From [Clostridium] clostridioforme AGR2157 (GTDB taxonomy: Bacteria > Bacillota > Clostridia > Lachnospirales > Lachnospiraceae), in the NCBI RefSeq assembly GCF_000424325.1, contig NZ_AUJR01000042.1:1-44729 (forward strand): a stretch of DNA of 44,729 bases, written 5' to 3'. Below, in pieces: positions 36,006-44,399 of the stretch (positions are counted from its first letter, which is position 1; every line of letters begins with the position of its first letter). The position numbers and the translations under genes are program-made. The notes under the pieces are model-generated. The model worked only from the letters and a program-made list of their open reading frames with translations. It did no database searches and was not told the origin of the DNA.

Positions 36006-37010
36006 TTATTTTGCCGCCTGCTCAGAAAACTGTGTGGTAACAAGGTCCTCATAGGGAACCCGTGCTGACAGTTCACCTGCCTCTTCCAGGATGTTTTCCA
36101 GAAGCTCAAAGCTTTCTTTCTCAAATACGGTGTCATCCTTCCATGTATCCTGTTCCTTATAACGGCCTACGATGACCGCGAGTTTATCCACCGGCGTTTC
36201 CTTGAACTGGGGCTGTATGGTTTTGGCAATTTCTTCGGCTGAATGGGAATTTACGTAGTCCATGCCTTTTTGGATGGCATTGGTAAACTTCTGAATGATT
36301 TCCGGGTTTTGCTCCACATAACTCTTCCTGGCACAGTAAGCAGTGTAAGGGACATATCCGGATTCTGTTCCAAGAGAGGCCACCACATACCCGCTGCCTT
36401 CACTCTCCAGAGTGGTTGCAAAAGGTTCAAATTCCACGGTATAGTCCGCATCATCGCTGGTAAAGGCAGCTGCGGTCAGGCCGAAGTTGATGCTCTGGTC
36501 AATGGAAAGGTCTGTCTTGGGGTCCATGCCGTGTTTCTTCAGGATATACTCGAAGACCATCTGAGGCATGCCGCCTGCGCGCCCGCCGAGAACCTTCTTG
36601 CCTTTCAGGCTTTCCCATTTAAAATTGTCCTCAGGCTGACGTCCCACCAGGAAGTTACCTGCCCGCTGTGTCAGCTGGGCGAAGTTCACCGCATAGTCCT
36701 GGGAACCTTCCTGGTATACGTAGATGCTGGCTTCGGAGCCCATGAAACCGATTTGGGCGTCGCCGGAGATAAGGGCGGTCATTACCTTATCTGCTCCGGC
36801 ACCGTTGACAAGGGTCAGGTCGATGCCTTCGTCCTCAAAATATCCCAGCTCAATGGCTGCGTATTGAGGGGCGTAGAAGATGGAATGGGCTACTTCGTTG
36901 AGGACCAACGGGGTGTTGCCGGAGGATGCACTGCCGGAGGATTTTGAACAGCCGGTTAGGGCAGCGGCGGTCAGGGCTGCTGCCAGAAGAATGCTAATTG
37001 CTTTTTTCAT
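36006..37010 (-). CDS. NMT1/SsuA-like substrate-binding lipoprotein
   Basis: 334 residues from ATG 37010 (AGGAG eight bases upstream; the TTG one codon earlier is less likely). Signal peptide and lipobox ALTGC (C21). Typical NMT1/THI5-SsuA pattern: YAPQYAAIELGYFEDEGIDL, LISGDAQIGFMGSEASI, LKGKKVLGGRAGGMPQM. Such proteins bind sulfonates, nitrate, bicarbonate or pyrimidine precursors. No ATPase or permease is adjacent; the matching SsuBC-like pair lies at 22054-23638 on the same strand, so it may be its orphaned partner. The 486 bases upstream hold no gene I trust. Confidence 0.9.
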   Translation of the reverse strand: MKKAISILLAAALTAAALTGCSKSSGSASSGNTPLVLNEVAHSIFYAPQYAAIELGYFEDEGIDLTLVNGAGADKVMTALISGDAQIGFMGSEASIYVYQEGSQDYAVNFAQLTQRAGNFLVGRQPEDNFKWESLKGKKVLGGRAGGMPQMVFEYILKKHGMDPKTDLSIDQSINFGLTAAAFTSDDADYTVEFEPFATTLESEGSGYVVASLGTESGYVPYTAYCARKSYVEQNPEIIQKFTNAIQKGMDYVNSHSAEEIAKTIQPQFKETPVDKLAVIVGRYKEQDTWKDDTVFEKESFELLENILEEAGELSARVPYEDLVTTQFSEQAAK

Positions 37011-37382
37011 CAATATGCTCCTTATATGATTTGGTATATTATAGTCTATTAGGGCTGGGGGGAATCGGTGAGTAAAATTGGGAACTGAGAAATAAAATGG
37101 CTGCGGGAAGCTGTGTTTAGCGTAAAATAAATTTCGGGAGATGGGAATTTATGTAAACCATAAAAAGGAATGAAAAGAAAGTTCCAGATGAGGATAAATC
37201 TATTAGTGATTGCTCATCGCTTAAGCCGATCCTTTCTGATTTTTTTGTCTGCCATTCCGACTTTCGAAAAGTCCTCCGTATACAAAGATAGAGTTCTGAT
37301 ATCTGTAAGGCAAATCTGACCATTCTGCACTACCTCCGCCAAATCCCATTCCATCATTCAAATGAATATTCAACAAAAACAC

Positions 37383-37411
37383 TTGACAATACCGATGAAA
37401 TGTAGTAAATA
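37383..37411 (+). promoter_or_regulatory. Promoter of the DUF5058-M20 operon
   Basis: A perfect -35 TTGACA (37383-37388), a 17-base spacer and TAAATA (37406-37411). It lies 90 bases before ATG 37501. Confidence 0.8.
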
Positions 37412-37453
37412 TAAATATAAGGACATGTTATGGACATGACCGAAACTAGAAAA

Positions 37454-37476
37454 TCCAAAAGACTGCAGCTTTTGGA
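37454..37476 (+). other. Leader hairpin before the DUF5058-like gene
   Basis: TCCAAAAG pairs perfectly with CTTTTGGA around ACTGCAG; AAGGAGG follows 15 bases later. No T-run, so not a terminator; it may affect mRNA stability or protein binding. Confidence 0.5.
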
Positions 37477-37500
37477 AAGGGGATAACCAAGGAGGTCAGA

Positions 37501-38232
37501 ATGAACGAAGGTGTTAATTATTTGGATTATGCCAACAGCCCTCTGATGTGGGCAGCAGCGGCTTTGGCAGTAGCGGTGGTAGTGTTTCAGTCAATTCTGT
37601 TTATGAAAAGGTCTATAAAGGCAGCCAGCGAGTCAGCTCTTACCACGGACCAGGTACACAAGGCAATCAAGAGCAGCGTGATATCATCCATTGGCCCGTC
37701 CGTAGTAATCCTGGTCACCATGATATCCCTGCTGGTCACCATGGGTGCGCCGGTGGCGTGGATGCGTCTGTCATTTATCGGTTCTGTTAACTATGAGGCC
37801 ATGGCAGCCGGATTCGGCGCGCAGGCTATGGGAAAGACACTTCAGACCATGGATACCATGGCATTTGCCTGCGGCGTGTGGACCATGGTATGCGGCTCTC
37901 TGGGCTGGCTGATTTTTACCTTCCTGTTCTGCGATAAGATGGACAAGGTTAACCACTTAATGTCAAAGGGCAATGCCAAGATGGTTCCCATCATTTCCGC
38001 AGGCGCCATGCTGGGTGCATTTGCCAACCTGGCTTCCGGCAACTTTTTTACGGCTGAGGGTTCACTGACCTTTACCAACGCACCGGCTATCGCTACCATA
38101 GCGGGCTGCGTCATCATGATGATACTGGTGAAGCTGTCCAGGGCCAGGGATATCGGTTGGCTCAGGGAGTGGGCATTTGCAATCGCCATGTTCAGCGGCA
38201 TGTTTATCGGATATGCTGTCAGCGTAATCTAA
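37501..38232 (+). CDS. DUF5058-like multi-membrane protein, putative transporter subunit
   Basis: 243 residues with about five to six membrane segments (roughly 16-36, 62-84, 113-141, 157-182, 193-209, 222-243) and a glycine/alanine-rich character. I recall this pattern as the DUF5058 family, for which no function is established. It is translated from a strong AAGGAGG site. A second membrane protein follows after 13 bases and two M20 peptidases after that, so the pair probably makes a permease for the peptidases' substrate; this is inference from order. Confidence 0.8.
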   Translation: MNEGVNYLDYANSPLMWAAAALAVAVVVFQSILFMKRSIKAASESALTTDQVHKAIKSSVISSIGPSVVILVTMISLLVTMGAPVAWMRLSFIGSVNYEAMAAGFGAQAMGKTLQTMDTMAFACGVWTMVCGSLGWLIFTFLFCDKMDKVNHLMSKGNAKMVPIISAGAMLGAFANLASGNFFTAEGSLTFTNAPAIATIAGCVIMMILVKLSRARDIGWLREWAFAIAMFSGMFIGYAVSVI

Positions 38233-38245
38233 GGAGGGTTAGAAG

Positions 38246-38935
38246 ATGAAAAACGATTATTATTCTGGTACATATATCCCCGGAATCGTGAAATGGGGAA
38301 AGATTACACTGCTGCTGGGCATTTTCGCAGGATTCCTTCCTGCTCTGGTGATGGCCTTCAGAGGCTACATGCCTCCGGTGTCCGCCATTATCGCGGGCAC
38401 TCTGATGCAGATCAGCGTAAGCGGAGCATTTTACATTGTTGAGCCCATTTCCTACTTCCCGATTCTGGGTATTCCGGGCACCTACCTGACCTTCCTCTCA
38501 GGCAATACCTCCAACATGCGTGTGCCATGTTCTTCCGTGGCACAGGAGGCGGCCGGAGTGGAGATGGGTACGGAGGAAGGCTCCATTATTTCCACCATCG
38601 GCATTGCAACATCCATTCTTGTCAATGTCGTGATTCTTACCGTGGGAGCTGTTGCGGGAAGCGTTATCCTGAACATTCTCCCTGCACCTGTGAAGGAAGC
38701 GCTTAATTTCCTGCTTCCCGCACTTTTTGGCGCTGTATTCGGACAGTTTGCCGCAACACGTCCCAAACTTGGCGTGGTGGCTGCCATCATCGCCATTGGT
38801 ATGAACTGGCTCATGAAGCTGGGCTTCCTAAGCTTCATACCGGGCAATCCATCCTATGTGGTAATCCTGGTAGCTGTATTTGGCTCCATCTACGCAGGCA
38901 AGCTTCTCTACAAGAAGGAGCTGCAGGCTGACTGA
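38246..38935 (+). CDS. Partner multi-membrane protein, putative transporter subunit
   Basis: 229 residues with about six membrane segments. Distinctive loops are PISYFPILGIPGTYLTFLSG followed by NTSNMRVPCSSVAQEAAGV, a conserved-looking re-entrant-type region that could line a substrate path. No known transporter motif and no ATPase is present. It has its own AAGGAGG site and is surely co-expressed with the DUF5058-like gene 13 bases upstream. Function unknown; a two-component secondary transporter is the best guess. Confidence 0.75.
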   Translation: MKNDYYSGTYIPGIVKWGKITLLLGIFAGFLPALVMAFRGYMPPVSAIIAGTLMQISVSGAFYIVEPISYFPILGIPGTYLTFLSGNTSNMRVPCSSVAQEAAGVEMGTEEGSIISTIGIATSILVNVVILTVGAVAGSVILNILPAPVKEALNFLLPALFGAVFGQFAATRPKLGVVAAIIAIGMNWLMKLGFLSFIPGNPSYVVILVAVFGSIYAGKLLYKKELQAD

Positions 38936-39003
38936 CAGGGTGGATATATATGGAAATGACATATATGAAAAGGATATAGATGGAAAATAAAGATTTTTGC
39001 ACA

Positions 39004-39024
39004 AGCGCCCGAAGCATGGGCGCT
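39004..39024 (+). other. Intercistronic hairpin
   Basis: AGCGCCC pairs perfectly with GGGCGCT around GAAGCAT, without a T-run, between the transporter pair and the first peptidase gene. It may tune relative expression. Confidence 0.5.
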
Positions 39025-39062
39025 AAGTGTACATGAAGGCCTATAGAATGAGGAGGATGACT

Positions 39063-40169
39063 ATGCTGTCACGGGAACGGTTGCAGGAACGTTTTTTGGA
39101 ATTGGTTAAGATTTACAGCCCTTCCGGCGGGGAGAAGGAGCAGTGCCAGTGGCTTATGGACTATTTTAAGGAGAGGGGAATAGAGGCTTCCATAGATGAA
39201 GCCGGGAAGGCATATGGAGGAAATGGCGGAAATATTATCGCCCATATCAAGGGCGAGCCATGTAATCCTCCCTTCTGCTTTGTAGCCCATCTGGACCAGA
39301 TTGAGCCGTGTAAGGATGTGAGACCGGTGGTGGATGGACACATCATCCGCACGGACGGAACCACAACCCTGGGAGGCGATGATAAGGGGGCCGTGGCCTC
39401 CATACTGGAAATCGTGGAGGATATTGTGGAGACCAACAGACCCCACAAGGAGTTTTATATCATGTTCACAGTCTCTGAGGAGACAAGCATGCAGGGAACC
39501 AAACACATGGACCCGTCCCGCCTGCCATGTAAGAACATGGTCATAGCAGACGCAACAGGCCCAGCAGGAATCATTGCCTATAAGGCTCCGGCCATGGAGG
39601 CCATAAGGTGTACGGTGAGAGGCCGTAAGGCCCATGCGGGCATTGAACCTGAGAAGGGAATCAATGCCGTCGTGGCAGCGTCCAGGGCAATCAGCCGGAT
39701 GCATATCGGGCGGATTGACCAGGAGACCACATCCAATATCGGGCGGATCGAGGGAGGGGCAGCCACCAATATCGTGACCGATGAAGTGACATTTACCGCC
39801 GAGATACGTTCCCACAGCATGGATAAGCTTAAAAATGAAGTGGCCCACATGGAGGAATGCCTGAAAGCAGCCTGCCTGGAGATGGGAGCCGCCTATGAAA
39901 TGGAACATGAACTGGCATATCCTTCCCTGGAGGTAAGTCTTGACAGTGATTTGTACCGCATGACAGCCCAGGCCATGGAGAAGGAAGGAATCGAACCTAA
40001 GCCCATGGTCATCGGCGGAGGCAGCGACGGCAATATATTGGCCGGATACGGCTGCTGCAGCCTTATATTAAGCGTTGGCATGATGGATGTACATACTGTA
40101 CAGGAAGCATTGGATATGGACGAGCTGTGGAACGCCGCCAGGGTTATGAGCCGGATGACAGAACTTTAA
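39063..40169 (+). CDS. M20-family metallopeptidase, PepT-like
   Basis: 368 residues from ATG 39063, six bases after AGGAGG (39051-39056); upstream ATGs in the frame are worse placed. Metal site: H in FVAHLDQIEP, bridging D in TTLGGDDKGA, catalytic Glu pair in TVSEETSMQG, D in VIADATGP and H in MMDVHTVQE. The dimerisation domain begins at CTVRGRKAHAGIEPEKGINA. Family members are tripeptidases or dipeptidases with two zinc ions. It lies between the transporter pair and a second M20 enzyme, suggesting stepwise breakdown of an imported peptide. Confidence 0.92.
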   Translation: MLSRERLQERFLELVKIYSPSGGEKEQCQWLMDYFKERGIEASIDEAGKAYGGNGGNIIAHIKGEPCNPPFCFVAHLDQIEPCKDVRPVVDGHIIRTDGTTTLGGDDKGAVASILEIVEDIVETNRPHKEFYIMFTVSEETSMQGTKHMDPSRLPCKNMVIADATGPAGIIAYKAPAMEAIRCTVRGRKAHAGIEPEKGINAVVAASRAISRMHIGRIDQETTSNIGRIEGGAATNIVTDEVTFTAEIRSHSMDKLKNEVAHMEECLKAACLEMGAAYEMEHELAYPSLEVSLDSDLYRMTAQAMEKEGIEPKPMVIGGGSDGNILAGYGCCSLILSVGMMDVHTVQEALDMDELWNAARVMSRMTEL

Positions 40170-40192
40170 GTAAGATGACAAGGAATGATGAT

Positions 40193-41530
40193 ATGGACAA
40201 AGAAGAATTGAAACAGAGATGCCTCAATGTGATTGAGGAACACCAGGACGAGATCATTGCCCTGGGAAAGGAAGCTTATAAAACGCCGGAGCTGGGCTAT
40301 AAGGAGTTCAGGACAGGAAAACTTATGGAGGAAGCCTTCCGCAAGCTTGGGCTGGAGCCGGAGACCGGTGTATCCTATACCGGCTGCCGTGTATCCTCCG
40401 GTCCCAAGGGAAACGGTCCCAGGGTGGCGGTGATGGGCGAGCTGGACTGCATTATGTGCGACTCTCATCCGGACGCGGCTGAGGGCGGACTGGTTCATGC
40501 CTGCGGGCACAATGTACAGCTGGCAAACCTGTACGGGGCAGCCGTAGGAATCCTTACGTCAGGCGTTATGGAGCACCTGGGCGGCGCCGCTGACTTCATA
40601 GCCATACCGGCAGAGGAATGCGTGGACTATGAGTACAGGAACCGCCTCATGAGTCAGGGAACCATCCACTATCTGGGAGGAAAACAGGAGCTTATGTACC
40701 GTGGAGGCCTGGACGATACGGATATGGTTCTTCAGTGCCATATGATGGAGATGGAGCCGGGAAAATGCTGTATCCTGGACACCAAAGGCAATGGATTCAT
40801 CAGCAAGACCGTGCATTTCCTGGGAAAGGCAGCCCATGCCGGGTTTGCCCCGGAACAGGGAATCAACGCCCTGAACATGGCGGAGCTGGCCATGAACAAT
40901 ATTCATGCACTGAGAGAAACCTTCAGGGACGAGGACAAGGTGCGGGTAAGCATTGTAATCAAGGAGGGCGGAGGTCTGGTAAATGTGGTGCCGGAGCGTG
41001 TTACCATGGAAATCATGGTTCGTGCCTTTACCATTGACGCCATGGAGGATGCCTCCCATAAGGTGAACAGGAGCATGAAGGCAGCTGCCATGGCTCTGGG
41101 GGGCAAGGTGGAGATTCACGACTGTATCGGCTACCTTCCCCTGAACACGGACCGTCAGATTGCCCGTCTGTACCGGGACAACATGATAGCCTACGAACAC
41201 GCCGGGGAGGATGCGTTTGTGGAGGACTGGGAGACAGCCGGTTCCACGGACCTGGGGGACATTTCCCAGATCATGCCCTGCATGCACATTTGGGCAGGCG
41301 GCATAAAAGGCGGCCTCCACACGGAGAATTACCGGATGGACGACCCCTACACCGCCTACATTGTACCTGCTAAAATGATGGCCCTTACCATCATCGACCT
41401 TTTGTGGGATGGAGGCGCAAGGGGAAAGGAAATCATGAAGGATTTCCGGCCTGCCCTGACAAAGGAGGAATATCTAAATCTCTTAAAAGACCATCAGGTG
41501 GTTGATTTATACGACGCTTCTGATTTATAA
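40193..41530 (+). CDS. M20-family amidohydrolase, AbgB/HipO-like
   Basis: 445 residues from ATG 40193 (AAGGA about ten bases upstream), 23 bases after the first peptidase. Metal motifs of the aminoacylase/carboxypeptidase branch: GELDCIMC, HACGHN, PAEECVDYE (catalytic Glu pair), QCHMME and GLHTENY. The dimerisation domain has GKAAHAGFAPEQGINALN. Relatives cleave p-aminobenzoyl-glutamate, hippurate or indole-acetyl amino acids. With the PepT-like enzyme it could release amino acids from an N-acylated or conjugated peptide. Confidence 0.9.
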   Translation: MDKEELKQRCLNVIEEHQDEIIALGKEAYKTPELGYKEFRTGKLMEEAFRKLGLEPETGVSYTGCRVSSGPKGNGPRVAVMGELDCIMCDSHPDAAEGGLVHACGHNVQLANLYGAAVGILTSGVMEHLGGAADFIAIPAEECVDYEYRNRLMSQGTIHYLGGKQELMYRGGLDDTDMVLQCHMMEMEPGKCCILDTKGNGFISKTVHFLGKAAHAGFAPEQGINALNMAELAMNNIHALRETFRDEDKVRVSIVIKEGGGLVNVVPERVTMEIMVRAFTIDAMEDASHKVNRSMKAAAMALGGKVEIHDCIGYLPLNTDRQIARLYRDNMIAYEHAGEDAFVEDWETAGSTDLGDISQIMPCMHIWAGGIKGGLHTENYRMDDPYTAYIVPAKMMALTIIDLLWDGGARGKEIMKDFRPALTKEEYLNLLKDHQVVDLYDASDL

Positions 41531-41579
41531 TCGGTATAAGGCGCGCTGTGCGCAAAAAATCGGGAGGTTGACAGTATAA

Positions 41580-42884
41580 ATGATAGTGGGAGTAGTGGGG
41601 CCAAAGGAATCCTGCGGAATCATCAGGAAAGCAATTCATCAGATTGACCAGAGTCATGAGGTGCGTTTATATACAAGGGAGCTGGTAAGAGAGGCCGTGG
41701 ATGTCATTGACACCTGCGAGCAGGAGTGCGACGGTGTGATATTTACCGGAAGCGGCATCTGCGACTATGTGCTGGGGCATCACCAGATGCACAAACCTTA
41801 CACATACATCAAGCGGTCCGCCAGCAGTATTTCGGAAGTATTTCTGAAAATGGTCAGGGAAGGGCGTGAAATCGACACCTTCAGCATTGACGTGGTGGAA
41901 AAGCAGATTATCGAGGATATCCTGGATGCCTTTCACATACAGCCCAGGAATATATATACCTGCCCGCTGCTTGCAGGTGTGGCGGAGGAAGAGTATGTTG
42001 CATGGCATATGGAGCTGCTGGAGAAGAAGATGACCGATGTGGCGGTCACTGCTTATGTGGCAGTCTATCATATGATAGAAGAAAAGGGCGGCAGGGTCTT
42101 TTACCTGGAGCCCAAACGCTCCCAGGTCAGGGATGCCCTGGCCGATCTGGAGAAGGGCTGGGCCCTGGCCCAGGCAGAGTACTCGCAGATTGCGGTGGAA
42201 TTGATTCAGATGTCCAACTTCCCTGAGAAGGAGGACCAGTATTACAATGCCATGGCAAGCAAGGCGGAATTTGAAGTGGAACTGATACGCTACGTAAGGG
42301 GAATCCAGGGATCTGTATTCCCCTTTGGGCGTGATGAATATGTGATTTATGCCAATTCCGGAGTGGTGAAGGGCAAGAAGAACCACAAGGACCTGAGGAT
42401 TCTTCAGGGGGAGGGAAAGAACCTGGGACTGGTGGTAAATATAGGTCTGGGCATGGGCGTGACAGCTTACCAGGCAGAGATGCATGCCAGGAAGGCTCTG
42501 GAATATTCTCTTGGCAAGGGGGAGGGAGGAATCTTCCAGATTGATGAGGAAGAGAAGATTCAGGGCCCCCTGGGCCTGGTGCAGCAGCTTCGGTACAGCA
42601 TGATATCCTTTGAACCCAAAATCCAGACGATCTCTGAAAAGACTGGACTCAGCATGGAATCCATTCTGAAGATTCAGGCCATTGCGGATGTGAGGAAGAG
42701 CTATGTGTTTGACGCTTTGGAACTGGCCGAATGTCTGGGCATTACGGTCAGGAGCGCCAGGCGGATTCTCAGCAAGATTCAGGCAGCCGGCCTGGGGACG
42801 GTCTGCGCCAGGGAAAGCGCTGCCAAGGGCGGCCGCCCCAGGGCTCTGGTAGAGCTGAAATTCGGTCTCAGGGATATGGATTAA
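41580..42884 (+). CDS. Transcriptional regulator with sensor-like N-terminus, degenerate GGDEF-like middle and C-terminal HTH
   Basis: 434 residues. Residues 1-160 look like a Rossmann-type sensor (MIVGVVGPKESCGIIRKAI, VIFTGSGICDYV), somewhat like PrpR N-terminal domains. The middle (about 200-310) resembles a degenerate GGDEF/nucleotide-cyclase fold: FPFGRDEYVIYANSG in place of GGDEF and VVNIGLGMGVTAYQAEMHAR. The C-terminal part (about 345-434) has an HTH (ALELAECLGITVRSARRILS) and a wing (KGGRPRALVELKF). It follows the M20 genes by 49 bases and probably regulates them. The signal is unknown. Confidence 0.75.
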   Translation: MIVGVVGPKESCGIIRKAIHQIDQSHEVRLYTRELVREAVDVIDTCEQECDGVIFTGSGICDYVLGHHQMHKPYTYIKRSASSISEVFLKMVREGREIDTFSIDVVEKQIIEDILDAFHIQPRNIYTCPLLAGVAEEEYVAWHMELLEKKMTDVAVTAYVAVYHMIEEKGGRVFYLEPKRSQVRDALADLEKGWALAQAEYSQIAVELIQMSNFPEKEDQYYNAMASKAEFEVELIRYVRGIQGSVFPFGRDEYVIYANSGVVKGKKNHKDLRILQGEGKNLGLVVNIGLGMGVTAYQAEMHARKALEYSLGKGEGGIFQIDEEEKIQGPLGLVQQLRYSMISFEPKIQTISEKTGLSMESILKIQAIADVRKSYVFDALELAECLGITVRSARRILSKIQAAGLGTVCARESAAKGGRPRALVELKFGLRDMD

Positions 42885-42979
42885 TACCTGTTCCGGTTGT
42901 CACTGCGCTGTATTTCTGATAAAATGGTTCCTTGGAAATGTAATTGGGAATAGAGAAGCGGATACAGGAGAGAAAAGCA

Positions 42980-43789
42980 ATGGACTACAAGATAATCGTA
43001 CTGGATTTGGACGGTACACTGACCAACCGTGATAAAATCATCACGCCCAGGACAAAAGAGGCCCTGATGAAGGCCCAGGAAGCAGGAAACGTGGTGGTGC
43101 TGGCATCCGGCCGTCCCACGGCAGGCGTGGAGCCGCTGGCAAGGGAGCTGGAGCTGTCACGTTTCGGCAGCTATATCCTGTCCTACAACGGCGGGATGAT
43201 AACCAACTGTAAGACAGGTAAAACCGTGTTTTCTTCATTGCTGCCCAGGGAGTCCAATCAGAAGATCATCGGGCTGGCAGAGGAGCACAGGGTAGATATC
43301 CTTACATATGAAGGCGGGGAAATCATCACCAACAATGAGGAATGTCCCTACGCCATAGCCGAGTCCAACATCAACCATCTGCCTCTGCGCCAGGTGGAGG
43401 ACATGAAGTCCTATGTGGATTTTAAGGTGCCCAAGTTTCTGATGCTGGATGACGGCGATTATCTGGTGACCGTGGAGCCCAAGGTAAAGGCCGCCATGGG
43501 GCGCGATTTCAGCGTGTACCGTTCCGAGCCGTATTTCCTGGAAATCATGCCAAAGGGAATCGACAAGGCCCAGTCGCTGGCCCGTTTGCTGGAGGTGCTG
43601 GGGCTTGACCGGGAGCAGATGATAGCCTGCGGCGACGGATACAACGACCTGACCATGATTAAGTATGCCGGCCTGGGCGTGGCCATGGAAAATGCCGTCC
43701 TTCCGGTGAGGCAGGCCGCTGATTATATCACTGCATCCAACAACCACGACGGCGTAGGGCTGGTGGTTGAGAAATTCATGCTGTCCTGA
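42980..43789 (+). CDS. Cof-type HAD-IIB phosphatase
   Basis: 269 residues from ATG 42980, which has CAGGAGAG upstream; the longer frame to 42944 has none. HAD motif I LDLDGTLTN (nucleophile Asp), motif II VVLASGRP, and motif IV GDGYNDLTMIKYAG; the type IIB cap lies between them. Such enzymes dephosphorylate sugar phosphates, FMN or pyridoxal phosphate with broad specificity. Stand-alone after the regulator (95 bases). Confidence 0.93.
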   Translation: MDYKIIVLDLDGTLTNRDKIITPRTKEALMKAQEAGNVVVLASGRPTAGVEPLARELELSRFGSYILSYNGGMITNCKTGKTVFSSLLPRESNQKIIGLAEEHRVDILTYEGGEIITNNEECPYAIAESNINHLPLRQVEDMKSYVDFKVPKFLMLDDGDYLVTVEPKVKAAMGRDFSVYRSEPYFLEIMPKGIDKAQSLARLLEVLGLDREQMIACGDGYNDLTMIKYAGLGVAMENAVLPVRQAADYITASNNHDGVGLVVEKFMLS

Positions 43790-43986
43790 AACAGGCAGGG
43801 AAAACAGAAGAAAATATATCCGGGAAACGCACAGAAAAAGTGCCGGAAAAAATCTGAAAAAAAATGCCCTTATAAAATCTCCTGCCACGTATGGACTTTC
43901 AGACTTTAATATGCTAAAATGAACAAGTATGGGGCTTATATGACCTGTAATCATTTTACAATACATATACGGAAGGAGAAGGCCGT

Positions 43987-44007
43987 ATGAATTATAAGGA
44001 GAGATAA
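43987..44007 (+). CDS. Six-codon leader ORF before the YerC-like gene
   Basis: ATG 43987 sits after GGAAGGAGAAGGCC, an excellent ribosome site, and encodes only MNYKER before TAA at 44005-44007. The next gene starts eight bases later with only a weak site of its own, so translation of this mini-ORF may feed ribosomes to it. Confidence 0.5.
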   Translation: MNYKER

Positions 44008-44014
44008 CCAGGAC

Positions 44015-44335
44015 ATGAACAAGAAAATTAAAACAGAAGCAGTGGACCATCTATTTGATGCCATACTGACCTTAAAGACTCCGGATGAATGCTATAAGTT
44101 TTTCGAGGACGTGTGCACCATCAATGAACTGCTGTCCCTGTCCCAGCGCTATGAGGTGGCCAAGATGCTGCGGGAAGGCAAGACCTACCTGGAGATTGCG
44201 GAGAAGACCGGCGCATCCACAGCTACCATCAGTCGGGTAAACCGTTCGCTTAATTATGGAAGTGACGGATACGACATGGTATTCGCCAGGCTCACAGGGG
44301 GAACGCAGGCAGACAAAGGGGATAATGAAAGCTGA
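44015..44335 (+). CDS. yerC: YerC/YecD-family TrpR-like DNA-binding protein
   Basis: 106 residues with the TrpR superfamily helix bundle: LFDAILTLKTPDECYKFFED, CTINELLSLSQRYEVAKML and the HTH KTYLEIAEKTGASTATISRV. The length is normal for YerC. Members bind DNA but their regulon is poorly known. An AT-rich 170-base leader precedes it, with the mini-ORF just upstream. A strong terminator follows. Confidence 0.92.
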   Translation: MNKKIKTEAVDHLFDAILTLKTPDECYKFFEDVCTINELLSLSQRYEVAKMLREGKTYLEIAEKTGASTATISRVNRSLNYGSDGYDMVFARLTGGTQADKGDNES

Positions 44336-44356
44336 GTATGATAAAGGGTGTATTAA

Positions 44357-44397
44357 AAAACGGATATAGCGGCAGGAATTGCCGCGATATCCGTTTT
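44357..44397 (+). terminator. Rho-independent terminator of the yerC-like gene
   Basis: AAAACGGATAT (44357-44367) pairs with ATATCCGTTTT (44387-44397) and GCGGCA with TGCCGC inside it, one A-G mismatch between, loop GGAAT. The group II intron begins three bases later. Confidence 0.9.
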
Positions 44398-44399
44398 GG

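Noticed and set aside
37117-37323. 68-codon minus-strand frame upstream of the NMT1-like gene
   Set aside because: No ribosome site, no known pattern, AT-rich intergenic composition; treated as chance. The 37014-37382 stretch is otherwise empty.
39069-39908. 279-codon open frame antisense to the PepT-like gene
   Set aside because: Mirror of an intact M20 coding region; His/Gly-rich antisense composition and no family pattern.
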